A DNA stretch of 64,000 nt. Origin: JBBTDV01 sp038042605. Lineage in GTDB: Bacteria; Bdellovibrionota; UBA1018. Positions 53,266 to 62,423 of the stretch are shown piece by piece. Both the position numbers and the translations under genes were made by a program. How positions within the stretch are numbered: the stretch's first letter is position 1; the number at the start of each line of letters is the position of its first letter. Location: the NCBI GenBank assembly GCA_964358645.1, contig CAYHPW010000010.1, positions 1 to 64,000 of the forward strand. The letters run 5' to 3'. A model generated the notes under the pieces. That model saw only the letters and a list, made by a program, of their open reading frames with translations, did not search any database and was not told the origin of the DNA.

Positions 53266-55806
53266 ATGGAAGAGTATCGATATTACACCAAGCAGCAGCT
53301 CCTCGCCGAAATGGAGCGCTGCGAGTTTTGCGAGGAGAAGCCATGCAGGGACGCGTGCCCGTCGCATTGTTCGCCAGCTGATTTCATCATGGCCGCACGT
53401 GGTGGTGAGGACTCCGACTACGGCAGGGCGGCCATGAGCATTCTTGAATTCAATCCTCTTGGCCATGTGTGCGGTGTCGTTTGCCCGGATACTTTTTGTA
53501 TGTCGGCATGTGCACGGAAAAAATTCGATCACCCTGTTGATATCCCGCGAGTTCAAGCAGGCATAATAGAGATAGCACGCAAAAATGGCGCACTTAGGCT
53601 TCCCAGCAAGCCTGAGCTGAATGGAAAAAAAGTAGCCGTGATCGGGGCTGGGCCCGCAGGTCTTGCCGCTGCAGCTTGGTTGGGGAGAGAAGGTTACGTT
53701 GTCAGTGTATATGACGGCGCTGATCGGGCCGGAGGTGCTTGTTGTAATACTCCTGATTTTAGATTTCCGAAGAACAGTCTTGAGGAGGATATTAAGTTTG
53801 TATACGACACCGGCGCCATCGAGACCAGGTTTGGGCAAAAGATCTCAGAGCCGGAATTATTGCTAGAGGGATATGATGCCGTCATCGTCGCTGTTGGTCA
53901 GCCAGGATACGACTTGCTCGGTGTTCCTGGCGAAGAAAATGCGATTTCGTCGGCCGAGTATCTCAAGTATCCGGAGCGATATAAAACATCAGGCAAAACA
54001 GCAGTTGTAGGTGGTGGTGCGGTTGCCGCTGATTGCGCGACAACCGCCAAGCGGTTGGGAGCATCTGATGTGGAGATGTTTGTCAGGAGAACAATAGGTG
54101 AAATGCGGCTTACTGGTTTTGAAAGAAAAATCCTGATCGCACATGGAATTGATATAACCACGAGGACCCGGGTGCTAGGGATTTTAAAAGATCAAGCTTC
54201 AGGCGTGAAGCTCACGCTCAATGTCACTAAAGTAGAGCCGTTTTTTGATGAGAAGGTTGGAAGACATCGCCTCCGCGATATCCCAGGGACAAGTGTTGCG
54301 CGCCCTGGATATGATCATGTGATAATCGCGACCGGGAGCACATGGAAAGCCCCAGCGAGTAAGGATAGTAAAATTTTTTACGCCGGTGATTGCGTGCATG
54401 GAGCGAGTACGGTGGTTGAGGCTGTCGCGTCAGGGAAGAGTGCAGCTTTAAAGCTACATGTGTTGCTAAACGGCGGCGTGGGATTCTGCAAAGATGGTAT
54501 GTCGCGAAGCGCGCAGAGCAGAGGCCATAGCCGCGCCAAGAGTCATGCAAAGCTGGCAGGGTTTTCAAAGCTGCCGGTGAATATTGATACCGAGTTTTTT
54601 GGCTTCCCGGTTTCAAGTCCGTTTCTGATTTCTGCGTCACCTCATACCGATGGGTTTGATCAAGTCAAGAAAGCATATGAATCTGGCTGGTCAGGAGCAG
54701 TTATGAAAACTGCTTTTGATAAAGTTCCGATCCATATCCCAGGCGGTTACATGGTCACATTCGGGAAGACCACTTACGGCAACTGTGACAATGTCTCTGG
54801 ACACGAACTTGATCGTGTATGCGAGGAGATCGTGAAGCTTCGCAAGCATTTCCCAGACAGGCTTACGATCGGTTCCACCGGAGGGCCTGTCACTGGTGAC
54901 GACGCCGGTGACAAAAAAATTTGGCAGGCTAATACTAAAAAGCTCGAAGCCGCTGGTGCCGCTGGTGTTGAGTACAGTCTTTCATGCCCACAGGGCGGTG
55001 ATGGGACGGAGGGGGATATAGTTTCGCAAAATCCTCTTCTCACCGCGAAGATAATTGATTGGATTATGGAATCAGGTGATCCACGGGTCCCTAAGCTATT
55101 CAAGCTCACCGCTGCCGTCACATCCATCAAACCGATAATGAAAGCGATTAATGAAGTGCTATGCCGGTATCCAAACAAGAAGGCCGGTGTGACGCTGGCG
55201 AATTCTTTTCCGGTACTTGATTTCAGAAAGCATGCTGATAGTGGCAACCAGCAGGCAAAGTGGGATGAAGGCGTTGTCGTCGGTATGAGCGGCGAAGGGG
55301 TGCTCCCGATTAGTTATCTCACTATTGCTGAAGCAAGCAGGTTTGGCGTGCCGATATCCGGTAACGGTGGTGTTATGTCATATCGGGCAGGCGCGAACTT
55401 CCTGGCGCTTGGTGCGATGAATGTCCAGGTCTGCACGATTGTAATGAAATACGGCCTAGGCATTATCAATGAGTTGAATTCAGGTTTGAGTCACTTCATG
55501 CATTCGCGTGGCATAAATTCTATTGCCGGATTGGTAGGGAAGGCTTTGCCTCAGCCTATTACTCCGTTTGCTGAGCTGAGTGCCGCGAAGGAGATTCCAT
55601 CGTTGAGTCCTGAGGCATGCACTTCTTGCGGAAATTGCATACGTGGCTGCGGTTACATGGCACTCTCTTTCAATTCGAACAAGAAGCCTGTGGCGGACCC
55701 TGCACGTTGTGTGGGGTGCTACATTTGCGCCAAAACCTGCTTTGCCGGTGCGTTGTCGATGCGCGCGCGGACCGCCGAAGAGGCGACTGCATTAATAGAG
55801 AATTAA
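53266..55806 (+). CDS. PreT-PreA fusion, dihydropyrimidine dehydrogenase-like
   Basis: Single 846-aa chain with the domain order of dihydropyrimidine dehydrogenase: N-terminal 4Fe-4S domain (CEFC-x4-C-x3-C near residues 19-31), FAD site GAGPAGLAAAAWL near 125, NAD(P) site GGGAVAADCATTA near 248, a DHOD-like flavin barrel from about 440, and two ferredoxin motifs (CTSCGNCIRGC, CVGCYICAKTC) at the end. In bacteria PreT and PreA are usually separate. The catalytic Cys loop of DPD (LACGQDP) reads DIVSQNP here, so the proton-donating Cys is missing and the substrate may not be uracil. Neighbours suggest a purine-derived heterocycle. Confidence 0.85.
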   Translation: MEEYRYYTKQQLLAEMERCEFCEEKPCRDACPSHCSPADFIMAARGGEDSDYGRAAMSILEFNPLGHVCGVVCPDTFCMSACARKKFDHPVDIPRVQAGIIEIARKNGALRLPSKPELNGKKVAVIGAGPAGLAAAAWLGREGYVVSVYDGADRAGGACCNTPDFRFPKNSLEEDIKFVYDTGAIETRFGQKISEPELLLEGYDAVIVAVGQPGYDLLGVPGEENAISSAEYLKYPERYKTSGKTAVVGGGAVAADCATTAKRLGASDVEMFVRRTIGEMRLTGFERKILIAHGIDITTRTRVLGILKDQASGVKLTLNVTKVEPFFDEKVGRHRLRDIPGTSVARPGYDHVIIATGSTWKAPASKDSKIFYAGDCVHGASTVVEAVASGKSAALKLHVLLNGGVGFCKDGMSRSAQSRGHSRAKSHAKLAGFSKLPVNIDTEFFGFPVSSPFLISASPHTDGFDQVKKAYESGWSGAVMKTAFDKVPIHIPGGYMVTFGKTTYGNCDNVSGHELDRVCEEIVKLRKHFPDRLTIGSTGGPVTGDDAGDKKIWQANTKKLEAAGAAGVEYSLSCPQGGDGTEGDIVSQNPLLTAKIIDWIMESGDPRVPKLFKLTAAVTSIKPIMKAINEVLCRYPNKKAGVTLANSFPVLDFRKHADSGNQQAKWDEGVVVGMSGEGVLPISYLTIAEASRFGVPISGNGGVMSYRAGANFLALGAMNVQVCTIVMKYGLGIINELNSGLSHFMHSRGINSIAGLVGKALPQPITPFAELSAAKEIPSLSPEACTSCGNCIRGCGYMALSFNSNKKPVADPARCVGCYICAKTCFAGALSMRARTAEEATALIEN

Positions 55807-55817
55807 AGGACTTACAG

Positions 55818-58391
55818 ATGGAATTTACATTAAATGGCGAAAAGAGGAATTTTGAAGGCGACACTGATATGTCCCTGCTTACCTTCCTGCGTGAAGTAGC
55901 CGGCATCACGAGCGTTAAGGATGGGTGCTCTGGGCAAGGTAGTTGCGGCTGCTGCATGGTTATGTTGGATGGGAGGGCGACCTTGTCTTGCACCACGCCC
56001 ATGAGCCGCGTGCAAGGCCGCGTGGTTTTAACAACAGAAGGCCTTTCTAAGCATGAGCAAGAAATCTTTGCTGATGCCTTTGTTAAGAAGGGTGGTGTTC
56101 AATGCGGGTTTTGCACGCCTGGCATAGTGATGAACTCAAAAGCCTTGTTGGAGAAGGATCCAAGCCCGTCAAAAGAAAAAATCGCAAAGATGCTGCTTGC
56201 GAATCTTTGCCGCTGCACCGGATACAAGAAGATCATTGATTCAATAGAAACAGCGGCTGAAATATTGCGCAAGGGGCACGAAGGAAAAGACACATGCCAC
56301 ACCAAGGCGTGTGCCGCGCCTGTCGGTGGAGTCGGCACAAGGCAGCCTAAATACCAAGGCCGCGAGACGGTGCTTGGTTTCCGTCCTTTTGTTGCTGATA
56401 TGAGAGAATCCATGATGCTTTTCGGGGCGTTGAAATTCAGCGATCATCCAAGGGCTAAAATTCTTTCAATCGATTGCATGAAAGCACAAGCCGCCGCCGG
56501 AGTTGCCAGGGTCGTGACGTACAAGGATATCCCAGGGGATAGGATTACCGGGCTTATTATCAACGACTGGCCGTTGATGGTATCTGAAGGCGAAATGACA
56601 AGATATGTGGGTGATGTTCTAGCGGTTGTTGTAGCGGCTTCAGAAGAGGCTGCCAGAGCTGCAGCCGCAATGATCGATGTCAGATACGAGGTACTAGAGC
56701 CAATTTGTGATCCCGAGAGCGCAATTAAGCCTGGCAGCCCGCAGATTCATAAAGGCGGCAATGTTCTTTCAGTGAGTGAAATTAAGAGAGGCGATGTTGA
56801 AAAGCAGCTCAGGGAGTCCGCGTACATGGTTTCAGCGGAGTTTTCCACGCAGAGAATTGAGCATGCGTTCATGGAGCCTGAGTGCGCACTTGCAAAACCG
56901 TGGGGCAGTGGAGGTGTTGAAGTTTTTTCGCAAGGGCAGGGAGTTTACGAAGACCGCCGGCAGATCGCTCGGGTGCTAGGGCTTGATACTGATTTCGTAA
57001 AAGTCGTTCAGGTTCAAAACGGGGGAGGCTTTGGCGGCAAAGAAGATATGTCCGCCCAAGGCCATGCCGCGCTTTGCGCCTGGCTTCTTAAGAAGCCAGT
57101 CCGCGTGAGTTTTACACGAGAGGAGTCCATGCTTTTTCACCCGAAGCGCCATCCATTTAAAATGCGTTACACCGTTGGCTGTGACCGAGATGGTAAGCTG
57201 ACCGCCATGAAGGCGGATCTGGTCTGTGATTCTGGGGCTTACGCATCGGTTGGGATGAAAGTCCTGGAACGAGCCGTGGGACATGCGACAGGCGGATATC
57301 ATGTCCCGGCTGTGGATATCCATGGCATGGCTGCTTATACGAATAATATACCGTGTGGCGCCATGCGCGGATTTGGCGTTAATCAGGCCACGTTTGCCAT
57401 GGAGTCATGCGTGGACGAGCTTTGTGAGAAAGGCGGCTTTGACCGCTGGCAGTTCCGTTGGGATAATGCGATCACCAATGGAAGCATGACCAGTGCTGGC
57501 CAGGTGATAAAGAGCGGCGCGGGTATACGTGCTTGCCTCGAGGCAGTACGTGATAAGTTCCACTCGTCTAAGTATGCAGGGATCGCGGTAGGAATTAAAA
57601 ATACAGGCATCGGATGTGGCATGCCTGATACCGGTAATGCAAAAATCGTTATTGAAGGCCCCAGGAAAGTAGTTATCCACCACGGTTGGACCGAGATGGG
57701 GCAGGGGCTTCATACCATGGCTCTTCAGACGCTGGTTGAAGAAACCGGGATTGATCCAAATTTTGTTGAAGTACGTGTTGATACTAATGAGCAAACCCCA
57801 TGTGGTATGACTACCGCATCCAGAGGTACGTCGCTTGTTGGTAACTCGGTTATCGCCGCTTGTAAGAAATTAAAGGCGGATCTTACCGGGAAATCTCTCG
57901 AAGAACTCGTCGGAAATGAATATCGCGGCGAGTGGACCTGCGATTGGACCACGAAGGTTGATATGCATTATTCTTACGGCTATGCCGCGCAGGTGGTGGA
58001 GCTCGATGAGAGCGGCAAGATCAAAACCGTGTGGGCCGCGCACGATGCAGGAAAGATAATGAACCCGACATTGTTTGAAGGCCAGATAGAGGGAAGTATT
58101 CATATGGGCCTCGGGTACGCGCTGACTGAGGATTTCCCCATGGAGGCTGGGAGGCCGTTACATACGAAGCTTATAAAGTGCGGGATCATTCGCGCCAAGA
58201 ACATGCCTAATGTAGAAGTGATCGGCGTTGAGGTCAGGGATGAGCACGGGCCATACGGCGCCAAAGGTGTCGGCGAGATAGGCCTGGTGCCTACGGCAGG
58301 CGCCGTGGCCGGGGCGTTATATCAATATGACCGCATAAGACGCAGGAGCCTGCCGCTCCAAGGTGGGCGTAATTTTTTGCCTAATACTTAG
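55818..58391 (+). CDS. One-chain molybdenum hydroxylase (selenium-dependent xanthine dehydrogenase type)
   Basis: Xanthine-dehydrogenase-family enzyme. From ATG 55818 (AAAGGA ahead) the chain has an N-terminal 2Fe-2S domain (CSGQGSCGCC, then QCGFCTPG and NLCRCTG), no FAD domain, and the molybdopterin part with GGGFGGKED, GAMRGFGVNQ, EMGQGLHT and the catalytic Glu in GAKGVGEIGLVP. Fusion of the small and large subunits without FAD is the layout of the selenium-dependent XDH group (TIGR03311). The FAD/flavin partner may be the fusion protein upstream. It oxidises a purine or related ring. The sequence before 55818 overlaps the previous gene and is not part of it. Confidence 0.87.
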   Translation: MEFTLNGEKRNFEGDTDMSLLTFLREVAGITSVKDGCSGQGSCGCCMVMLDGRATLSCTTPMSRVQGRVVLTTEGLSKHEQEIFADAFVKKGGVQCGFCTPGIVMNSKALLEKDPSPSKEKIAKMLLANLCRCTGYKKIIDSIETAAEILRKGHEGKDTCHTKACAAPVGGVGTRQPKYQGRETVLGFRPFVADMRESMMLFGALKFSDHPRAKILSIDCMKAQAAAGVARVVTYKDIPGDRITGLIINDWPLMVSEGEMTRYVGDVLAVVVAASEEAARAAAAMIDVRYEVLEPICDPESAIKPGSPQIHKGGNVLSVSEIKRGDVEKQLRESAYMVSAEFSTQRIEHAFMEPECALAKPWGSGGVEVFSQGQGVYEDRRQIARVLGLDTDFVKVVQVQNGGGFGGKEDMSAQGHAALCAWLLKKPVRVSFTREESMLFHPKRHPFKMRYTVGCDRDGKLTAMKADLVCDSGAYASVGMKVLERAVGHATGGYHVPAVDIHGMAAYTNNIPCGAMRGFGVNQATFAMESCVDELCEKGGFDRWQFRWDNAITNGSMTSAGQVIKSGAGIRACLEAVRDKFHSSKYAGIAVGIKNTGIGCGMPDTGNAKIVIEGPRKVVIHHGWTEMGQGLHTMALQTLVEETGIDPNFVEVRVDTNEQTPCGMTTASRGTSLVGNSVIAACKKLKADLTGKSLEELVGNEYRGEWTCDWTTKVDMHYSYGYAAQVVELDESGKIKTVWAAHDAGKIMNPTLFEGQIEGSIHMGLGYALTEDFPMEAGRPLHTKLIKCGIIRAKNMPNVEVIGVEVRDEHGPYGAKGVGEIGLVPTAGAVAGALYQYDRIRRRSLPLQGGRNFLPNT

Positions 58392-58615
58392 GGTGCGTCC
58401 TGATAGATAAGAATGCTTGTTCCATCGGTATAGGGACGCTTGAGCTTGTATTTGATATCATCGTGGCTATCGAAACGAAGCCTGTCTTCAGCGACTGCTG
58501 GTCTTGCTATGTACCTTGCCACTTTTTCCAATCTTTTTCTCTCACTGGGTGAACAATATACCCCGGTATGAATTGAAAACCCCTCGATTGCCGCGCAAAG
58601 CGGGGGCCTGGGGGC
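58388..58615 (-). pseudogene. IS91-like (Y2) transposase C-terminal remnant
   Basis: Minus-strand frame reading a truncated transposase tail with the conserved phrases GFSIHTGVYC, RLEKVARYIARPAV, and KYKLKRPYTDGTS, characteristic of the C-terminal part of IS91/ISCR-family transposases. The frame has no start and no Y2 catalytic domain; it ends LIYQDAP at a stop that overlaps the stop of the XDH-like gene. The N-terminal 300-odd residues are absent, so only a scar of an insertion remains. Confidence 0.78.
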
Positions 58616-58636
58616 CTAACGCCATAGTAGTAACTT

Positions 58637-58686
58637 TTTCTGGCTAACCAGAAATTTTTCCAGATTTTTTTCTGGTTGACCCGAAA
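58637..58686. promoter_or_regulatory. Two tandem 18-bp near-palindromes before the DUF4143 ATPase
   Basis: TTTCTGGCTAACCAGAAA at 58637-58654 is a perfect 7-bp-arm palindrome. TTTCTGGTTGACCCGAAA at 58669-58686 is the same site with one arm mismatch. They are 32 bp apart, about three DNA turns, and in a longer 22-base alignment (from CTGG through AATTTTTCC) they agree at 19 positions. They sit 25-75 bp upstream of the ATG of the ATPase and overlap the probable promoter, so they look like repressor sites. Confidence 0.65.
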
Positions 58687-58710
58687 TTTTTCCCATTATA
58701 CCCTACAACT

Positions 58711-59859
58711 ATGAGCTCTCAGCCAAAGCTTATAAAACGTTATCTTACCAACTACATCGAAGATGACCTCGAAAGTAAAATGGTTTTCCTTGCCGGGCCC
58801 AGGCAAGCCGGGAAAACTACATTGTCGCTCCTATGGCTTCGAGCAACCAATGAAGCAGACGAGCGCTACCTTAACTGGGACAATATTCACAACAGACGGC
58901 AGATCATAAGGAGCGAATTACCAGCTGGCGACAAAGTTGTTTTTGACGAACTACACAAATACAAGCTTTGGAGAAATTTCATAAAGGGACTTTATGATAA
59001 AACCCACTCGTCCAAGAAAATTCTTGTGACTGGTTCCGCCCGTCTGGATTACTACCGCAGGGGTGGGGACAGCTTACAAGGGAGATATCACTTTTACCGC
59101 TTGCATCCATTTTCCCTATTTGAGCTTTCTGCAAAGTGTCCGCGGGAAATTCTGGACAAGTTATTGGCCTGGGGCGGGTTTCCAGAACCTTACTTCGCCA
59201 ACTCCGAACGGGCGTGGAAACGCTGGCAAAACGAGAGAGCAAAGCGCATCTTGCGCGAAGACCTGGTCGACCTTGAAAAAGTAGTTGAACTTTCCCAGGT
59301 TGAAGTCTTGGCCGAACTATTACGAGAGAGGGCCGCCGGGCTGCTTTCCATCCAATCACTGCGCGAGGATATTTCGGCCAGCCATGAGGCAGTCGCGCGT
59401 TGGGTGCAAATTCTCGAAAATCTCTATTACTGCTTTAGGATCCGGCCATATACCTCAAAGAAATATAAGGGGATAAAGAAGGAGAAGAAGGTTTATCTCT
59501 GGGACTGGTCGTTAGCTCCTTCCACGGGACCCAGATTCGAAAATCTGGTAGCCAGCAATCTGCTGAAATATTGCCATTATCATGAAGATGTAAACGGCGA
59601 AGAAATGGAACTTTGCTTCGTGCGAGACAAACAGGCCAGGGAAATTGATTTTATGGTTTTAAAAAACCGCAAGCCACTAATGGCAATTGAGTGCAAAACC
59701 GGAGAAAAAGACCTTGCTCCGGCGATCTGCCATTTTACGAAGCTACTGGATGTGCCTGTATTTTACCAGGTACACCTTGGCAAAAAAAACGTGGACATAC
59801 CAAAGTATCGTGCACGCATCCTACCATTCGAGGAACTTGCTAAGATACTGGCCGTTTAG
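58711..59859 (+). CDS. AAA ATPase with DUF4143 domain
   Basis: 382-aa ATPase of the AAA_14/DUF4143 group, mobile-genome proteins of unclear function. Walker A is GPRQAGKTTL near residue 33; FDELHKYKLW supplies the Walker B Asp-Glu; 'VTGSARLDYYRRGGDSLQGRY' is the family's sensor region. The C-terminal DUF4143 part contains the 'EIDFMVLKNRKPLMAIECKTGE' nuclease-like motif (D..x..ExK). All key residues are present. It lies alone between a transposase remnant and a SUMF1 gene behind two palindromes, in an accessory stretch. Confidence 0.87.
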   Translation: MSSQPKLIKRYLTNYIEDDLESKMVFLAGPRQAGKTTLSLLWLRATNEADERYLNWDNIHNRRQIIRSELPAGDKVVFDELHKYKLWRNFIKGLYDKTHSSKKILVTGSARLDYYRRGGDSLQGRYHFYRLHPFSLFELSAKCPREILDKLLAWGGFPEPYFANSERAWKRWQNERAKRILREDLVDLEKVVELSQVEVLAELLRERAAGLLSIQSLREDISASHEAVARWVQILENLYYCFRIRPYTSKKYKGIKKEKKVYLWDWSLAPSTGPRFENLVASNLLKYCHYHEDVNGEEMELCFVRDKQAREIDFMVLKNRKPLMAIECKTGEKDLAPAICHFTKLLDVPVFYQVHLGKKNVDIPKYRARILPFEELAKILAV

Positions 59860-60006
59860 GAAATTCCAGGCTCCTTCGGTAGCAGGCGCTGTTTTGTTAT
59901 TAGGGCATTCTTCGGCGCAATCATGTACGCGCCACTCGGTGTGGTTTTTAATATTGTTTTTAATGGCGCGTTTATTCCGTCTATCCTTGGGTAAAAGAGA
60001 CAAGAA

Positions 60007-60744
60007 TTACTTCTTGGTCCTCACAAGGCGGAAGCCGATAGCGCAGTTGCGGTCAGGGGGCTCGTTAGCAGATTCGATGATGGTGCGATAAGCGGAGCGC
60101 AAGTCCCACGCAAGGCCGTCCCAACTGCCGCCACGGAGAACACGGAACGAGCCCGTCGTGGGACCAGTAGGATCAGTCACGGGACTCGTAGGATACTTGC
60201 CATAGAAATCCTGTACCCATTCCCACACGTTTCCATGCATATCGTAGAGGCCATATTGATTCGCGATTTTCAGCGCCACCGCGTGAGTGCGGTTGTTGGA
60301 GTTGTCAGAATACCAGCTATGATTATTGAGATCGTTGTTGTCGTCGAAAATGAACGAATAGGGGAAGTCCGAGGACATTCCGCCGCGAGCTGCATACTCG
60401 CGCTCAGCTTCCGTCGGAAGACGATAGGTGTATTCGTTTTGAATCTGGTTCAACTTTTCTATGAATTTCTGAGCATCATTCCACGACACAGTTTCAACGG
60501 GGTGATTCACGCACAGGCCGAGTCCGAATTTCACCTGGTAATCATTGTCATCGCAGTATTCTTTCTTTCTAAAGTTAGACGGATTGCGGCCCATCACCAA
60601 AAAATACTGGAGCTGCGTGACCGCAGTGGCCTGCATTTCGTAGTCTTTCGTGAGCTTCACGACATGCTGGGTTTCATCGTTATTGCGGTTACCCTCGTCT
60701 TCGGGGCTACCCATAACGAATTCACCCGCTTTGATCGGACTCAC
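60007..60744 (-). CDS. SUMF1/FGE-sulfatase-domain protein
   Basis: Formylglycine-generating-enzyme-like fold: MGSPEDEGNRNNDE at the start, then 'HPVETVSWNDAQKFIEKLN', YRLPTEAEREYAARGG, 'YDMHGNVWEW' and RVLRGGSWDGLAWDLRSAYR. The copper-binding Cys pair of true FGE is absent near RGGSW, so it is more likely a structural or different-catalysis member of the superfamily. The only available start is GTG at 60744 with no signal peptide; the frame upstream stops after ten codons, so it may have lost its N-terminus. No sulfatase gene is nearby. Confidence 0.72.
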   Translation of the reverse strand: MSPIKAGEFVMGSPEDEGNRNNDETQHVVKLTKDYEMQATAVTQLQYFLVMGRNPSNFRKKEYCDDNDYQVKFGLGLCVNHPVETVSWNDAQKFIEKLNQIQNEYTYRLPTEAEREYAARGGMSSDFPYSFIFDDNNDLNNHSWYSDNSNNRTHAVALKIANQYGLYDMHGNVWEWVQDFYGKYPTSPVTDPTGPTTGSFRVLRGGSWDGLAWDLRSAYRTIIESANEPPDRNCAIGFRLVRTKK

Positions 60745-60806
60745 ACAGCAAAGCTCGTATTGGTTTATACGTCAAAGCTACTACGGCGGTTCCATAGGAA
60801 GAATCA

Positions 60807-62315
60807 TTACTTTTTAAGGACATCTACGCCCACTGATTTTAGGACTTGTCCATATAAACCAGATTCAACAAGGAAGTCACTTACGAGATCATTTATGTCA
60901 TTACCCTTCAATAGTAGATCAATAGCTTTAGATTGTTCTGATATGATTTTAGCTTTTAATTCTGGATTATTGAAAATGATAGGATCGTTTAACCAGTCAA
61001 AGACAAGCATTTTTAGCTCTTGATGGTCTTCACTCCATTTTATGATCCGCTTCTTTGCTGATTCGCTTAGCTTAGCTTTGATTTTCTCTGGTGCTGATTG
61101 AAATAAATTGGACCACTCCTGATTATACCAGGCTTTTGCCAATAAATAAGGGAATTCCTTTATCTCCTGTATCTCCTGTATCTCCTGTCTTTCGAGCCAT
61201 TGGAGCATCTGTTCGCGCGATACACCATAGGATTGTGTATTCATCCGGAACTGGAGCGCGTCTAGTAGATTTCTATAGGTCTTAGGGTCAGATGTTGATC
61301 CGATGGATCGTACTTCTATTCCCCATAGGTCTGAGTAGTCGTATGTGTCGCTTCCTCTCAAGCCCACCCAACCCAATTTCAAGCTATCGCCTATCTTAGA
61401 GTTGCGTCCTGTCGCCACGTAATAAAAATACCGAACCGCTTCATCTATTCTCACTGGTGTCATGGAATCAAAGTATGTTACTTCGCCTATTTCAGTGGTC
61501 ATAATTCGTCCATCATCCTGCACAATATCGACCATTTCGGCTGCAAGGTTACTTCTTCTGAAGAAATCTGCCATTAAAGCTGGCTGTACTGTTGGGTCTT
61601 GTTTCAGCGCCTCCTTCGGTATTGGCGCGACAATATGCACATGCTGATGATTTCTAGGAATTCCAAGCCCCTCAAGAAGGGTCCATGCATCGTTGCTAAT
61701 ACGACCGCTGGTTTGGCTGTCTCTAAAATGCAGTTCAATGCCGGAAACGCTTTCCACTTCAGTTGCCCCGCGGTACTCAACCGTTCTTTCCATCACGGCA
61801 GAAATATCCACCAAGTGCTCACCTGGTTTGTATGTTCTTCCTAAAAATACCGTTGGCTTATTGAATTTTAATTTTACCTTAGGCCTGACAACGAGCCCGA
61901 GGATTTCTCTATCTAAAAAGAAATCTTGCTTCCTTTTTGCCGAAAGACTTTTTAGAAGCTTTATTTTTATCTTGTCACTAAGAGTGTCCCAAGCAAGTTT
62001 GCTAGGCTCACCTACGCTTGGGTAATTTTCCTTTGCCCATTTAATAAACCATGGGGGAAGTTCTTTTGTATATCTGATTAGCCCGCCAACTTTACCATTG
62101 TTGGTGGTCAACAGCTTCAAGACATTTGATGTTGTGTCTAGTTCAAGCTCAACTGACGACTCAACCTTTGGGTTTATAATGGAATCTAATGCCCGCAAAA
62201 TGCAGCGGGTAGCGCCACCTGCGAGAGTCTCTGGTGTGGACCATAGACATAGCCAAATAATGAATGTGGTGATCGTGCTTGTATGTATTAGCCGCTTAAA
62301 AGATTCAAGTAACAT
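60807..62315 (-). CDS. Secreted protein of unknown function with EIQ repeat
   Basis: 502-aa protein with a signal peptide (hydrophobic 12-32, ending ETLAGGATRC). The mature part is a mixture of beta-strands in the middle ('HQHVHIVAPIP', 'WGIEVRSIGST') and a charged helical C-terminus. I do not recognise a family. A short in-frame repeat, three copies of ATCTCCTGT at 61162-61188 on the plus strand, encodes EIQ-EIQ-EIK-like residues. It lies upstream of the SUMF1 gene on the same strand, 62 bp apart. Confidence 0.6.
   Translation of the reverse strand: MLLESFKRLIHTSTITTFIIWLCLWSTPETLAGGATRCILRALDSIINPKVESSVELELDTTSNVLKLLTTNNGKVGGLIRYTKELPPWFIKWAKENYPSVGEPSKLAWDTLSDKIKIKLLKSLSAKRKQDFFLDREILGLVVRPKVKLKFNKPTVFLGRTYKPGEHLVDISAVMERTVEYRGATEVESVSGIELHFRDSQTSGRISNDAWTLLEGLGIPRNHQHVHIVAPIPKEALKQDPTVQPALMADFFRRSNLAAEMVDIVQDDGRIMTTEIGEVTYFDSMTPVRIDEAVRYFYYVATGRNSKIGDSLKLGWVGLRGSDTYDYSDLWGIEVRSIGSTSDPKTYRNLLDALQFRMNTQSYGVSREQMLQWLERQEIQEIQEIKEFPYLLAKAWYNQEWSNLFQSAPEKIKAKLSESAKKRIIKWSEDHQELKMLVFDWLNDPIIFNNPELKAKIISEQSKAIDLLLKGNDINDLVSDFLVESGLYGQVLKSVGVDVLKK
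61162..61188 (-). repeat. 9-nt tandem repeat (three copies)
   Basis: Three perfect copies of ATCTCCTGT within the secreted protein gene; being 9 nt long, gain or loss of copies keeps the frame and changes the length of the QEI repeat. Confidence 0.7.
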
Positions 62316-62423
62316 GACAGATTAAGCCACCCCTTAATATCTTTATCGACGAGTATGCTGAAACTATGAGGTTTTTGCCTATAACGCACAAGAGCACATT
62401 TGACATACGGGGGATAACTTTGC

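Noticed and set aside
53266..55806. Calling the fusion protein YgfK
   Set aside because: YgfK neighbours SsnA and XDH, but this protein has the domain order of dihydropyrimidine dehydrogenase and is shorter than YgfK as I know it, so I described it as PreT-PreA-like.
59821..60003. 60-codon minus-strand frame between the ATPase and SUMF1 genes
   Set aside because: No recognisable motif, no ribosome-binding site, and its 3' part overlaps the end of the intact ATPase.
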